Origin: CAYPGJ01 sp050174775
GTDB lineage: Bacteria > Planctomycetota > Phycisphaerae > Phycisphaerales > UBA1924
Length of the DNA stretch: 64,000 nucleotides
Direction of reading: 5' to 3'
Assembly: GCA_050174775.1 (NCBI GenBank)
Contig: JBFXJP010000003.1
Coordinates: 248,001-312,000, forward strand
Shown: positions 1 to 7,853 of the stretch, piece after piece
How the letters are laid out: each line of letters opens with the position of its first letter
How positions within the stretch are numbered: position 1 is the stretch's first letter
Program-made: the position numbers and the translations under genes
The notes under the pieces: generated by a model
What the model saw: only the letters and a program-made list of their open reading frames with translations
Told to the model about the DNA's origin: nothing
The model's database searches: none

Positions 1-549
1 ATCGCCATCACCCTCACCGGCTACGTGAACGCCGTCTTCTCTCCGCCCGCTCCCTTCGGCAGCGTGGCGACCAACGACGCCGCGACCTTCACGCTCTACA
101 TCGACGACGCGACCCCGGACGCCAATCCGTCACCCACGTTCGGCTTTTACGGCCTGGGCATCACGGGCTACTCGCTCACCGTCGGCGCCGGCAACATCTT
201 CAGCAACTCGCTGAGCATGGGCTCCAGCGCCTTCCGTGTTCAGAATGCCGCAAACGACGCGCTCAGCATCGCCCTGCTGAGCCTCGGATCCTTCGGGTTC
301 ACCACCAATATTCACGGCGACGGCACGTTGTTCTCATCCGACGCCTTCCCCTCTGCCTCCGAACTCTCGGCCGCGATCGTCAACGGCGACTACGCCACAG
401 GCACGCTTGGCGATGCGACACAGATCGAGGAATACGTTCACTTCAGATGGACGGACGTTTCGATGGTCAGCGTCGTGCCACTCCCCGCCCCTGCGCTCCT
501 CGCCGCCGCAGGCCTCGCGCCGATCACGCTTGTCCGCCGACGACGCTAG
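1..549 (+). CDS. PEP-CTERM-like secreted protein, 5' end outside the window
   Basis: The reading frame is open from the first base and aligns with the downstream paralogue from the residues just after that protein's signal peptide, so the true start lies upstream of the window. The visible 182 residues end in a sorting-tail layout: VPLPAP, a short alanine/leucine-rich hydrophobic stretch and RRRR. This resembles PEP-CTERM tails, which in other bacteria are processed by an exosortase at the cell envelope; no exosortase gene is visible here. The body has no domain I recognise. It is very close in sequence to the next gene, so the pair looks like a recent tandem duplication. Function unknown; an exported surface protein is the inference. 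Confidence 0.75.
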   Translation: MAITLTGYVNAVFSPPAPFGSVATNDAATFTLYIDDATPDANPSPTFGFYGLGITGYSLTVGAGNIFSNSLSMGSSAFRVQNAANDALSIALLSLGSFGFTTNIHGDGTLFSSDAFPSASELSAAIVNGDYATGTLGDATQIEEYVHFRWTDVSMVSVVPLPAPALLAAAGLAPITLVRRRR

Positions 550-642
550 ACAACGTTCGTGCTTGCCTCACGAGTGATCGACCGACGAATCGATGCCCCG
601 TGGACCGCATCTGCCGTCCCCGCTGTTCGTAAAGGAGTTCCC

Positions 643-1260
643 GTGACCACGACTCGCGTTGCTTCCTTTGCGCTGTCCGCGCTCCTGCTCGCCCTCCCCG
701 CCGCCGCGGCCCCCGTCGCCATCATTTTCACCGGCCACGTGAGCGGCGTCGGCTTCCCGCCCGCTCCCTTCGGCAGCGTGGCAACCAACGACGCCGCGAC
801 CTTCACGCTCTACATCGACGACGCGACCCCGGACGCCCATCTGTCATCCTCGTTCGGCTTTTACGGCTTGGGCATCACGGGCTACTCGCTCACCATCGGC
901 GCTGGCAACATCTTCAACAACTCGTTGAGCGAGGGCTCCCACGCCTTCCACATTCAGAATGCCGCAAACGACGCGCTCGACATCCATCTGACCGATGGAC
1001 CCTTTGGGTTCCAGCTCACTCTCGTGGGGAACGGCTCGTTGTTCTCATCCGATGCCTTTCCCTCTCCCTCCGTTCTCTCGGCCGCGAACGCCAACGCCGC
1101 CTTCTCCATAGGCACGCTGAGCGATACGACGCTGGTCGATGAATATGTGCAGTTCAGATGGACGGACGCCTCGATGGTCAGTGTCATCCCTCTCCCCGCC
1201 CCTGCGCTCCTCGCCGCCGCGGCCCTCGCGCCGATCACACTCGTCCGCCGACGGCGCTAG
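643..1260 (+). CDS. PEP-CTERM-like secreted protein, tandem paralogue
   Basis: This 205-residue protein starts at a GTG preceded by AAAGGAG at 631-637, which favours this start over in-frame codons upstream. The N-terminus is a classic signal peptide (basic TTTR, then a leucine/alanine core ending in AAAA). The C-terminus repeats the VPLPAP, hydrophobic stretch, RRRR tail of the preceding gene. The middle shares long identical stretches with that gene, such as the region around 'TFTLYIDDATPDA', with more diverged parts between. There is no visible catalytic motif. It is probably exported and then processed or anchored through its tail, as proposed for PEP-CTERM proteins; the actual role is unknown. 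Confidence 0.8.
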   Translation: MTTTRVASFALSALLLALPAAAAPVAIIFTGHVSGVGFPPAPFGSVATNDAATFTLYIDDATPDAHLSSSFGFYGLGITGYSLTIGAGNIFNNSLSEGSHAFHIQNAANDALDIHLTDGPFGFQLTLVGNGSLFSSDAFPSPSVLSAANANAAFSIGTLSDTTLVDEYVQFRWTDASMVSVIPLPAPALLAAAALAPITLVRRRR

Positions 1261-1334
1261 CCGAGCCTCCTCGATAACGACGGTTCGTGCATCCTTCGCC
1301 GCGCCCCCGCAAGCCACGTTCTCTCGCTGTGTGG

Positions 1335-1433
1335 CATGGCCAAGCGTCCGCTTGGCCATGATGTCGCACGTGCTGACATCGAGTGTGCCGCGGCCTGTTC
1401 AGCCGTGCCACCGATGTGCGCAGCACATCGGTG
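1335..1433. repeat. Cluster of three inverted repeats
   Basis: Three hairpins follow each other: an 11-bp perfect stem (CATGGCCAAGC, loop GTCC) at 1335-1360, a 6-bp stem GATGTC/GACATC at 1360-1380, and a 10-bp perfect stem CACCGATGTG with loop CGCAG at 1409-1433. They fill the gap between the convergent genes ending at 1260 and 1485. No run of T follows, so this is not a standard terminator; it resembles a dispersed palindromic repeat. Nothing else is visible in 1261-1484. Confidence 0.6.
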
Positions 1434-1484
1434 CGTTGCTCGTGTTCGCGCTCAAGCGCACCGCTCGATCGCGCCCCCAACCAC

Positions 1485-2102
1485 TCACTTCTTCGACGTC
1501 TTCTTCTTCCCTGCCTTCTTCTTCCCTGCCTTCTTCTTCACCACGCCCTTCTTCGAAACCTTCTTCTTTGGCGCTGCCTCCTTCTTCGCCGCAACCTTCT
1601 TCTTCAGCCCCGGCGCCTTCCCCGTCCGCTTGCCCTTCTCCCCCTCGCCGCGCTCCGCCAACGCCTTCACGTACGCGTCCACGTACCGCTTCACGCTCAC
1701 CCGACCCACGGCCTCCCCGATCACCTCCAGCGGCACATCCTCCAGGCTCTTGAACCGGATGCAGCTCTTCCCCGCATCCAGCTTCTTCCCGCTCTTCTTC
1801 CACGCCGCCTCAAACCATGCGCGCTCGTTTGCGCTCCCGTAGATCGACATCAGATACACCGCCATGTAGTTCTTCTGCGACGCCAGCGCCGCGAACATCA
1901 GCGGCTGCTTCGGGTCGCAGTGATACCCCGCCGGGAACACCCGGTGCGGCACGTAGTACGCGATCATCCCGTACCCCATCCCCTCCTCAAACTCACCGTC
2001 GAGATTCTCGAGGATCACCCTCCGCACGCCCTCGATCGCCTCGCGCCGTTCCGCAGGCAACTCCTTCAGGTACGCCGCAACGCTGCTCGCTTCGCTCCGC
2101 AT
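1485..2102 (-). CDS. DUF1801 (YdhG-like) protein with lysine-rich histone-like tail
   Basis: The 205-residue protein starts at ATG 2102 with 'MRSEASSVAAYLKELP'. Residues 1 to about 125 match the DUF1801/YdhG type, a small cytoplasmic fold of unknown biochemical role, seen in 'FEEGMGYGMIAYY' and the helical 'LPAERREAIEGVRRVIL' segment. From about residue 155 the chain becomes a low-complexity lysine/alanine tail with repeated KKKAGKKK units, like the C-termini of histone H1 and bacterial H1-like proteins. In the DNA this appears as repeated 'cttcttcttccctgc'. The tail suggests nucleic-acid binding, which is an inference. Longer in-frame readings upstream of 2102 run into a palindromic repeat and are unlikely to be translated. 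Confidence 0.75.
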   Translation of the reverse strand: MRSEASSVAAYLKELPAERREAIEGVRRVILENLDGEFEEGMGYGMIAYYVPHRVFPAGYHCDPKQPLMFAALASQKNYMAVYLMSIYGSANERAWFEAAWKKSGKKLDAGKSCIRFKSLEDVPLEVIGEAVGRVSVKRYVDAYVKALAERGEGEKGKRTGKAPGLKKKVAAKKEAAPKKKVSKKGVVKKKAGKKKAGKKKTSKK

Positions 2103-2129
2103 GACACACAGTGTACTTCCGCCCCCGGG

Positions 2130-2180
2130 CCACCTCTCCCATCGGCCCTCAAGGCTGATGGGAGAGGGCAGGGGGAGGGC
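2130..2180. repeat. Composite repeat, CTCCCAT hairpin core (copy 1)
   Basis: CCACCTCTCCCATC, a loop, then GATGGGAGAGGGCAGGG. The same core recurs at about 50215, 52132 and 52766, where it belongs to a longer repeated block. It lies in the gap upstream of the DUF1801 gene. Confidence 0.65.
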
Positions 2181-2504
2181 TACTGCATCGCTTCTCGATC
2201 TATCCCGCCTCGGACGGTGAGTCGCGCGATCCGAAACCCGCGATCGCATCGAATCGGCCTCTCGTGCTCGCATCACCCCTCCGCGCCCCGCCCCCCGGGG
2301 GCGTGCGCGCGCCCCCCGGACATGACGAAATGCGCGCGCCACGGCCCCGCGCCCGCCGACCCCTTCCCTACACGTCCGCCCCCCGTGCGCACACCGCTTC
2401 GATATCGCCACCCCTCGTGCGCACCCAGACCGGCACTCGACCCCCTCGGCCGGCACACACGACTCCATCGCGCCACCAGATGGCGCACACACCCATGTCA
2501 TGCC

Positions 2505-2528
2505 GCCACATGGCGCGCGCCATGTGGC
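2505..2528. repeat. Perfect 24-bp palindrome
   Basis: GCCACATGGCGC followed by its exact reverse complement, with a smaller imperfect copy (CGCCA/TGGCG) at 2471-2485. It lies just upstream of the 2562 promoter in an otherwise gene-free, C-rich stretch (2181-2561) where I see no coding sequence. It could be a protein-binding site or an RNA cruciform; no function can be assigned. Confidence 0.5.
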
Positions 2529-2561
2529 GAAACCACCCCCGTTCTTCCCCCAAGAATGCCC

Positions 2562-2589
2562 TTGACTCGGAGTTAGTAAATGCTATCCT
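2562..2589 (+). promoter_or_regulatory. Sigma70-type promoter for the DUF2339 gene
   Basis: TTGACT at 2562-2567 and TATCCT at 2584-2589, separated by 16 bases, about 35 bp before the ATG at 2624. The surrounding DNA is clearly more AT-rich than its neighbours. Confidence 0.6.
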
Positions 2590-2593
2590 AAGT

Positions 2594-2609
2594 GTTAGCG
2601 ATCACTAAT
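2594..2609. promoter_or_regulatory. TetR-type operator-like palindrome
   Basis: GTTAGCGATCACTAAT is a near-palindrome (GTTAG/CTAAT arms) overlapping the predicted transcription start of the DUF2339 gene. Its layout resembles operators bound by TetR-family repressors. No tetR gene is seen in the window, so the regulator is unknown. Confidence 0.35.
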
Positions 2610-2623
2610 CACGGAGACCCGCC

Positions 2624-4831
2624 ATGCACTCCGACCCCGACCTCACCCAACGCCTCAGCGCCATCGAGTCACGCCTCTCCTCCCTCGAACGCATCGTGAA
2701 CAACCTCGTCTCCGCCGCCGCGCGCAGCTCGCCCACTCCCTACCCCGCGCCGATCTCCGACGCCAAACGCCGCGCCATCTCCCACGTCACCGAGCGCGAC
2801 GAGCCCGCGCGCGACGCGCGCCCCGAAACCGCGCGCGACACGCCGCGCGCCCGACCCGCCATCGAACAATTCATCGGCATGCGCGCCTTCGCCTACGCCG
2901 GCGCGCTCGTCGTCATCTTCGCCATCGCCCTCTTCCTCAAACTCGCCTACGACCGCGGCTGGCTACAGCTCCTCAACCCCGAACTCCGCTGCATCTCCGC
3001 CGCATCCCTCGGCGCCCTGCTCCTCCTCGCCGCCGAACTCACACGCCGACGCATCAACGCCATCGCCGCGGCCGGCCTCAACCTCGCTGGCCTCGGCTCC
3101 ATCTACGCCGCCGCCTACGCCGCGAGCGCCATGTTCCAACTCCTCTCACCCCTCCACTCCCTCATCGCGCTCGCGCTCACCGCGATCCTCGGCATCGTCA
3201 TCGGCGTCCGCGCACGACTCCCCCTCGTCTCCATCCTCGCCTCCCTCGCAGGCTACGCCGCGCCCCTCCTCCTCCACGACACCCTCGAAGCCCCGCTCAC
3301 CATCCCCGTCTACCTCGTCGCGATCCTCCTCGCCTCCCTCACCGTCGCCTCCACACGACCCCGCGCCTACGTCCCGCTCCGACACATCGCGGCCACAGGC
3401 ACGATGCTCCTGGGCGGCGTCTGGGCCCACCAGCAGGACCCCGCGCAACTCACCACCATCCTCGTGTTCCTCGCCGTCGTCTGGGCCCTGCTCCACGCCG
3501 ACGCCGCGCGATTCTCCCTCCGCAACGACAAGCGCGATCTCGTCACGCCGCTCCTGGCCGCGCTCGTCTCGACAACCTGGGCCGCCGCGCTCGGCCTCGA
3601 CGCCATCCGCCACGCCGCCGACCCCTCGCCTCTCATCGATCACGGCCGCTGGCCCGCATATCTCGCCGCGGCCTCTCTGCTCGTCGCGCTCCCGCTCGGC
3701 CGCTTCGCCGACGCGCTCCGCAACCCCTTCCGAGACGCGCGCTCACGCCTCGCCGTGCTCTGCTGGACACAGACACTCACCCTCTTCACCCTCTCCGTCG
3801 CGCTCGAGTCGGACGAATGGCCGCGCGAAGCCGCGTGGCTCATCCTCGCGCTCTCCCTCACCCTCGCGGCCCGCCTCCTCCGCGCACGCTTCCTCGAAGC
3901 CTGCGCGCTCGCCGTCCTCCTCCTCGTCTCCTGCACCTCACTGCTCGGCCCGTACAACTTCCGCCCCGACGCGCTTCGGGACATCCTGGGCTTCCACGTC
4001 AACCACTACACCGTCCTCAGCCTCGCCTCCGCCGCGGTCCTCATCCTCTTCGCCGTGCTCGCCCGCACCGATCACACCCTCTCCCGCGCCCTCGCCATCA
4101 CCGCGGCCTGCTTCATCCTCCCCTTCACCGCGCTCTCCCTCGCCATCACCAACAAGAACCCCGACGGACAGCACGTCACGCTCCTCTGGCTCGCGCTCGC
4201 CGCGATCACCGCGCTCGCGCACCGGCTCATCCCCCGCCTGCACCTGCGCCTCCACGCGCTGATCTGGCTCTTCCCGACGTTCCTCGTCTGGCTCGTCGAA
4301 GCCATGCCGACCCCGTGGTTCGACTCTCAGGCGCCCATCTTCCTCCACCCCGCGCTCGGCTCGGCCCTGCTGATCTCCCTCCTCGCCGCGCTCCTCTCCC
4401 GCGCCTACTACCGCGACCATCTCGCGCGACCCGTGATCAACGACCACGCCGCCATCGGCGGCTCCATCATCCTCACCGTCATCGCGGGCGCGTTCGGCTC
4501 GCTCTTCGCCTTCAGCGTCACGTCCGCCGAGATCGCCCGCGTCGCCTCCATTCTCACCGACGATCCCCTGACCCGTGCGGCCGCGGTCTCCATCTACTGG
4601 GCCGTCCTCGCCGTCTCCCTCATCTCCCTCGGCTTCCTCCGACACATCCCCCTCGTCCGTCACGCCGGCCTGCTGCTCATGGCCGTCACCGCGGGCAAAG
4701 CCATCATCATCGACGCCTCGCTCACCGCCGACTGGGCGCGCGTCATCGCCGTGCTCACCATCGGCCTGCTCATGCTCGCCATCGCGCTCGCCTACGCGCG
4801 CCTCCACGCGCTCGCGGCCCGCTCGCCCTGA
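2624..4831 (+). CDS. DUF2339 family multi-pass membrane protein
   Basis: The 735-residue protein begins with a short coiled coil (residues 1-30, leucine-spaced 'LSAIESRLSSLERIV') and a basic, proline-rich linker, then about twenty hydrophobic segments from residue 85 to the end. The first of these, 'FIGMRAFAYAGALVVIFAIA', and the following 'KLAYDRGWL' are typical of DUF2339 proteins, which are large inner-membrane proteins of unknown function. The length is within the usual range. It is monocistronic, with its own promoter at 2562-2589 and a possible operator over the start site; RBS GGAGA precedes the ATG. Envelope role is an inference only. Confidence 0.8.
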   Translation: MHSDPDLTQRLSAIESRLSSLERIVNNLVSAAARSSPTPYPAPISDAKRRAISHVTERDEPARDARPETARDTPRARPAIEQFIGMRAFAYAGALVVIFAIALFLKLAYDRGWLQLLNPELRCISAASLGALLLLAAELTRRRINAIAAAGLNLAGLGSIYAAAYAASAMFQLLSPLHSLIALALTAILGIVIGVRARLPLVSILASLAGYAAPLLLHDTLEAPLTIPVYLVAILLASLTVASTRPRAYVPLRHIAATGTMLLGGVWAHQQDPAQLTTILVFLAVVWALLHADAARFSLRNDKRDLVTPLLAALVSTTWAAALGLDAIRHAADPSPLIDHGRWPAYLAAASLLVALPLGRFADALRNPFRDARSRLAVLCWTQTLTLFTLSVALESDEWPREAAWLILALSLTLAARLLRARFLEACALAVLLLVSCTSLLGPYNFRPDALRDILGFHVNHYTVLSLASAAVLILFAVLARTDHTLSRALAITAACFILPFTALSLAITNKNPDGQHVTLLWLALAAITALAHRLIPRLHLRLHALIWLFPTFLVWLVEAMPTPWFDSQAPIFLHPALGSALLISLLAALLSRAYYRDHLARPVINDHAAIGGSIILTVIAGAFGSLFAFSVTSAEIARVASILTDDPLTRAAAVSIYWAVLAVSLISLGFLRHIPLVRHAGLLLMAVTAGKAIIIDASLTADWARVIAVLTIGLLMLAIALAYARLHALAARSP

Positions 4832-4847
4832 CCCCCTCCGTGCAACG

Positions 4848-4875
4848 AAAAACGCCCGGCGTCGTGCGCCGGGCG
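4848..4875 (-). terminator. Rho-independent terminator of the gene at 4912
   Basis: A 9-bp perfect stem CGCCCGGCG/CGCCGGGCG with a five-base loop, followed on the minus strand by TTTTT. It lies between the convergent genes ending at 4831 and 4912. Confidence 0.8.
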
Positions 4876-4911
4876 CCGGGGGTCGATCGTCTCTCCGCTC
4901 CCGTCTCGCGC

Positions 4912-5748
4912 TTACGTCCCGAAGAAGCTCAGGACCTCGTTGAGATCCAGGAAGTCCACGACGTTGTCGCGATTCAGGTCGCCGCGCAGCGTGCTGCCGC
5001 TGCGACCGAAGTCCGAAAGGATGAAGTTCAGGTCGAGGAAGTCGATCACGCCGTCGCCGTTGGCGTCACCCTGGCGCCCCATCTTCAGCGTGATCGACGG
5101 CCCGCGCCCGAAGATGTCCTCCCCCGACCAGATCTGCAGCGCGCCCGTGAGATTCGGCGGCTCACCCGGCATGCCCGGGGGCGGGGGCGAGTTGTCCGCC
5201 GTGATCGCCACGAACACCTGGCCCTCGTTCAGCCACGCGCGCCACACCTGCGGGCTCAGCGTGCCGGGAAGGTCGATCGTGATCACGTCGTCCGTGTTCG
5301 TCGCGTTCGCGTCGCTGCCCGCCACGCGCCCCAGCGCGCTCACCGGCACCGGCGTGTTCAGGAAGATGTTCCACGAGCCCTCCGTGAACGGGCCGCTCAG
5401 GAACCGCACGTACACGTCCCCGCTCTCCGGAACCCACGTGTCCGACGCCAGCGTCAGCGTGATCCGCGCGCCGCCCCACCGGTACGACGAGGGGATCGTC
5501 CCCGTCTGCCAGCCGACGAACGCGTGCGAGTAGAAGTTGGCGCTCGGCTGCGAGCCGGGGAACCCGCCCGGATTCAGATCGTTGGGCGGCAGACCCCACG
5601 CGCTGAGGACGATGTTCGACGCGGGCTGCACCGCGGAGATGTACGCCCACACATCGTGTTGCGCGACGCCCAGCGTGATGTCGCTCGCCGCGCCGACCCC
5701 ACACAACACGCCCGCTCCCAGCAGTGCCGCGAAACTGTGCCGCCTCAT
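4912..5748 (-). CDS. Secreted protein with C-terminal dockerin-like EF-hand pair
   Basis: The 278-residue protein starts at ATG 5748, which has AGAGGAG seven to eight bases upstream; the in-frame ATG at 5772 lacks a site. Residues 1-22 form a signal peptide (MRRHS, then a hydrophobic core ending GVGAA). The body is an all-beta-looking domain of no recognised family. The last 60 residues hold two calcium-loop repeats of the form DxNxDGxxxFLDLN, each followed by a short helix ending in FG, like type I dockerins. In clostridia such modules bind cohesins; no cohesin is visible here, so surface attachment or complex assembly is only a guess. A terminator lies downstream at 4848. Confidence 0.75.
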   Translation of the reverse strand: MRRHSFAALLGAGVLCGVGAASDITLGVAQHDVWAYISAVQPASNIVLSAWGLPPNDLNPGGFPGSQPSANFYSHAFVGWQTGTIPSSYRWGGARITLTLASDTWVPESGDVYVRFLSGPFTEGSWNIFLNTPVPVSALGRVAGSDANATNTDDVITIDLPGTLSPQVWRAWLNEGQVFVAITADNSPPPPGMPGEPPNLTGALQIWSGEDIFGRGPSITLKMGRQGDANGDGVIDFLDLNFILSDFGRSGSTLRGDLNRDNVVDFLDLNEVLSFFGT

Positions 5749-5887
5749 CGTCCGATCTCCTCTCTCGGCCATCGCGTGTGAGCGTAGGCCGGTCCGTTCA
5801 GGGTGTAGTTGCGAATCAGTCTCAACAAGACTACCCTACGGCACGCATCGATTCCCGTCAAACCGCACCCGTTCCGGCCTGACCGCA

Positions 5888-6781
5888 ATGTCCACCAAAG
5901 CCCGCCACGCCTTCACACTCATCGAACTCCTCGTGGTGGTCGCCATCGTGGCGCTCCTGCTGGGCCTGCTCGTGCCCACGCTCTCCCGCGCCCGCTCGGC
6001 CGCGGCCCTCGCGGACGAGCTCGCCCGCTCCAAGCAGCTCATCACGGCCTATCTCCAGGCCGTCACCGACAACGCCGAGACGCTCCCCATCGGCTACCGC
6101 TCCTCACCCGCGCTCCCGGCGCGCGACGAGACCGGCGCCCCGATCAGCCTCGCCAACGGGTTCCAGTCCGCCGCGGCGTGCGGGCGCTATCCCTGGCGCA
6201 TCGCGCCGTACTTCAACTACCGGTTCGAGATCCTCTACAAGCCCTCGGTCATCGAGCAGCTCCGCTCGCTCTCGCGCGACGAGTTCATCTACGGCGTGTC
6301 GGAGGGGCCGTCGCTCGGGCTCAACCAGCGGTTCCTCGGCGGGGACTACAACGAGTACGGCAACCCCAACCTCTCCGCGAATCAGGCCGCCACCCTCGAG
6401 CGCGCGTGGGGCGATGAGTGGTGCGTGCGCCGCATGGCGCAGGCGCGCCGACCGTCCAACCTCCTCGTCTTCGCCTCGGCCAACGACCACAAGCCCTACC
6501 AGTCCTTCAACACGGGCGAGATCGTCAAGCGCGACGGGTTCTTCCGCGTCAATTCCCCGTACCACCTCGAGCGCGAGTGGCAGACCGAGCCGCCGACGCC
6601 CAAGACCAGCGCGAACAAGCTCGGCGCCGTGCACTTCCGCCACCCCGGCGGGAAGGGCGGGCGCATCGCGGCGTCGTTCCTCGACGCGCACGCGGAGGCG
6701 CTCGACTGGGAGCAGGCCCAGGACATGCGCCGCTGGGCGAACACGGCGGACCGCCCGGACTTCGTGCTGCCCAGGCCCTGA
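5888..6781 (+). CDS. Prepilin-like protein (type II secretion pseudopilin / DUF1559-like)
   Basis: The 297-residue protein starts MSTKARHAFTLIELL, the methylation/cleavage motif of type IV pilins and pseudopilins: a prepilin peptidase would cut before FTLIE. A single hydrophobic helix (residues 9-30) follows. The C-terminal part contains 'HFRHPGGKGGRIAASFLDAH', similar to the H-x9-DG region common in the large planctomycete pseudopilin families, though with DAH in place of DGH. Such proteins are abundant in planctomycetes and may sit in the envelope; their exact role is unknown. No obvious Shine-Dalgarno is seen before the ATG. It is divergent from the gene at 4912 and convergent with the one at 6794. 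Confidence 0.75.
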   Translation: MSTKARHAFTLIELLVVVAIVALLLGLLVPTLSRARSAAALADELARSKQLITAYLQAVTDNAETLPIGYRSSPALPARDETGAPISLANGFQSAAACGRYPWRIAPYFNYRFEILYKPSVIEQLRSLSRDEFIYGVSEGPSLGLNQRFLGGDYNEYGNPNLSANQAATLERAWGDEWCVRRMAQARRPSNLLVFASANDHKPYQSFNTGEIVKRDGFFRVNSPYHLEREWQTEPPTPKTSANKLGAVHFRHPGGKGGRIAASFLDAHAEALDWEQAQDMRRWANTADRPDFVLPRP

Positions 6782-6793
6782 TTCCGCGCCCGC

Positions 6794-7750
6794 TCAGGGC
6801 CGGCACCCGCACACGCCGCCGAACGACGACAGAACGAGGTTGAGATCTTCAAAGCCCACCGTGCCGTCGCCGTCTACGTCGCCCGGCTGCAGCGTGGTCG
6901 CGCTCGTCTGGCCGTACGAGCCCAGCACCTCGTTCAGATCGGCGAAGTTCACGAGCCCGTCGCGCGTCGCGTCCCCCGGGCACGTCGGCTGACGCGAGAC
7001 GCCCGCCAAACGCAGGTTGTCCATGTACGACCGGCTTGCCGACGAGCCCCCGGTCCCGTCGAAGATGATCGTGTCGAACGGCACGTCCACCGGCGGCGAG
7101 ACGAAGCTCGTGATCGGCTCCGCCGGGCTCCCGTCCAGCCGGTCCAGATACCACGTCAGCGTCCCGTCCATCGCGCAGCGCATCTCGAGACGAAACCAGG
7201 CCGCCGTGGGCGCCGCGGCGCCGGTGTCCTTGAATCGCGTGATGTCTCCCGGCGTCAGGCATGGCTCCGTCGAGATGAAGTTCGGGGACGGGCCCCCGAA
7301 CACGGGCGAGCCGCCGCACTCCCACAGCAGCGTGGTCGGGCCGCCCCACTGCAGAAGACCGAACCGCGTTCCCGAGCCCCCCGTCCCCAGGAACCGGAAG
7401 CTCGTGCTTGCGGCCAGGGACGACGTGAACAGCTCGGCCTGCGCGGACGCGTCGTGCGTCGCGTCAGCAAAGAGCCGGAACGGAAAGAGCATGCGCACGC
7501 CGCCGCTCGTCCCGTTCGCGCGCAGGTTGATGATCGCCACGTCCGATGCGCTCCCCGGTCGCAACGACGCGAGCGCGCTGTCCTGGAACAGCGCGCAGCC
7601 CAGCGTCCGGGGCTGCGCCGCCGCGCCCACACCGGGGGTGAGCCGGTCGAACGTCTCGAGCATCTCCACCGGCAGCCCCTCCGGGCGCGCGACGGCCGTG
7701 AGCGTCCAGACGATCGCCCAAGCCGCGCCCAGCCATCTCGTGATTCGCAT
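6794..7750 (-). CDS. Secreted jelly-roll-like protein with dockerin-like tail
   Basis: The 318-residue protein starts at ATG 7750, preceded by AGGAGGG at the right distance. It has a signal peptide (MRITR, then a hydrophobic core ending VAR). The central 220 residues look like a laminin-G/concanavalin-type beta sandwich ('ETFDRLTPG', 'RSYMDNLRL'); this is a fold impression, not a firm match. The tail carries two EF-hand-like repeats (DATRDGLVNFADLN and DVDGDGTVGFEDLN) and ends GVCGCRP. It is a paralogue of the gene at 7854 in the same orientation, with matching layout throughout. Extracellular location is inferred; ligand unknown. Confidence 0.75.
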   Translation of the reverse strand: MRITRWLGAAWAIVWTLTAVARPEGLPVEMLETFDRLTPGVGAAAQPRTLGCALFQDSALASLRPGSASDVAIINLRANGTSGGVRMLFPFRLFADATHDASAQAELFTSSLAASTSFRFLGTGGSGTRFGLLQWGGPTTLLWECGGSPVFGGPSPNFISTEPCLTPGDITRFKDTGAAAPTAAWFRLEMRCAMDGTLTWYLDRLDGSPAEPITSFVSPPVDVPFDTIIFDGTGGSSASRSYMDNLRLAGVSRQPTCPGDATRDGLVNFADLNEVLGSYGQTSATTLQPGDVDGDGTVGFEDLNLVLSSFGGVCGCRP

Positions 7751-7853
7751 CGCGCATCCCTCCTGGTCAAAGGCGTAACACCGACACGAGTTCCCGGATC
7801 CGCACGCGCCCGCCGCACTCACTTCATCGAACGACCGGACGCTCCTCGAGCGA

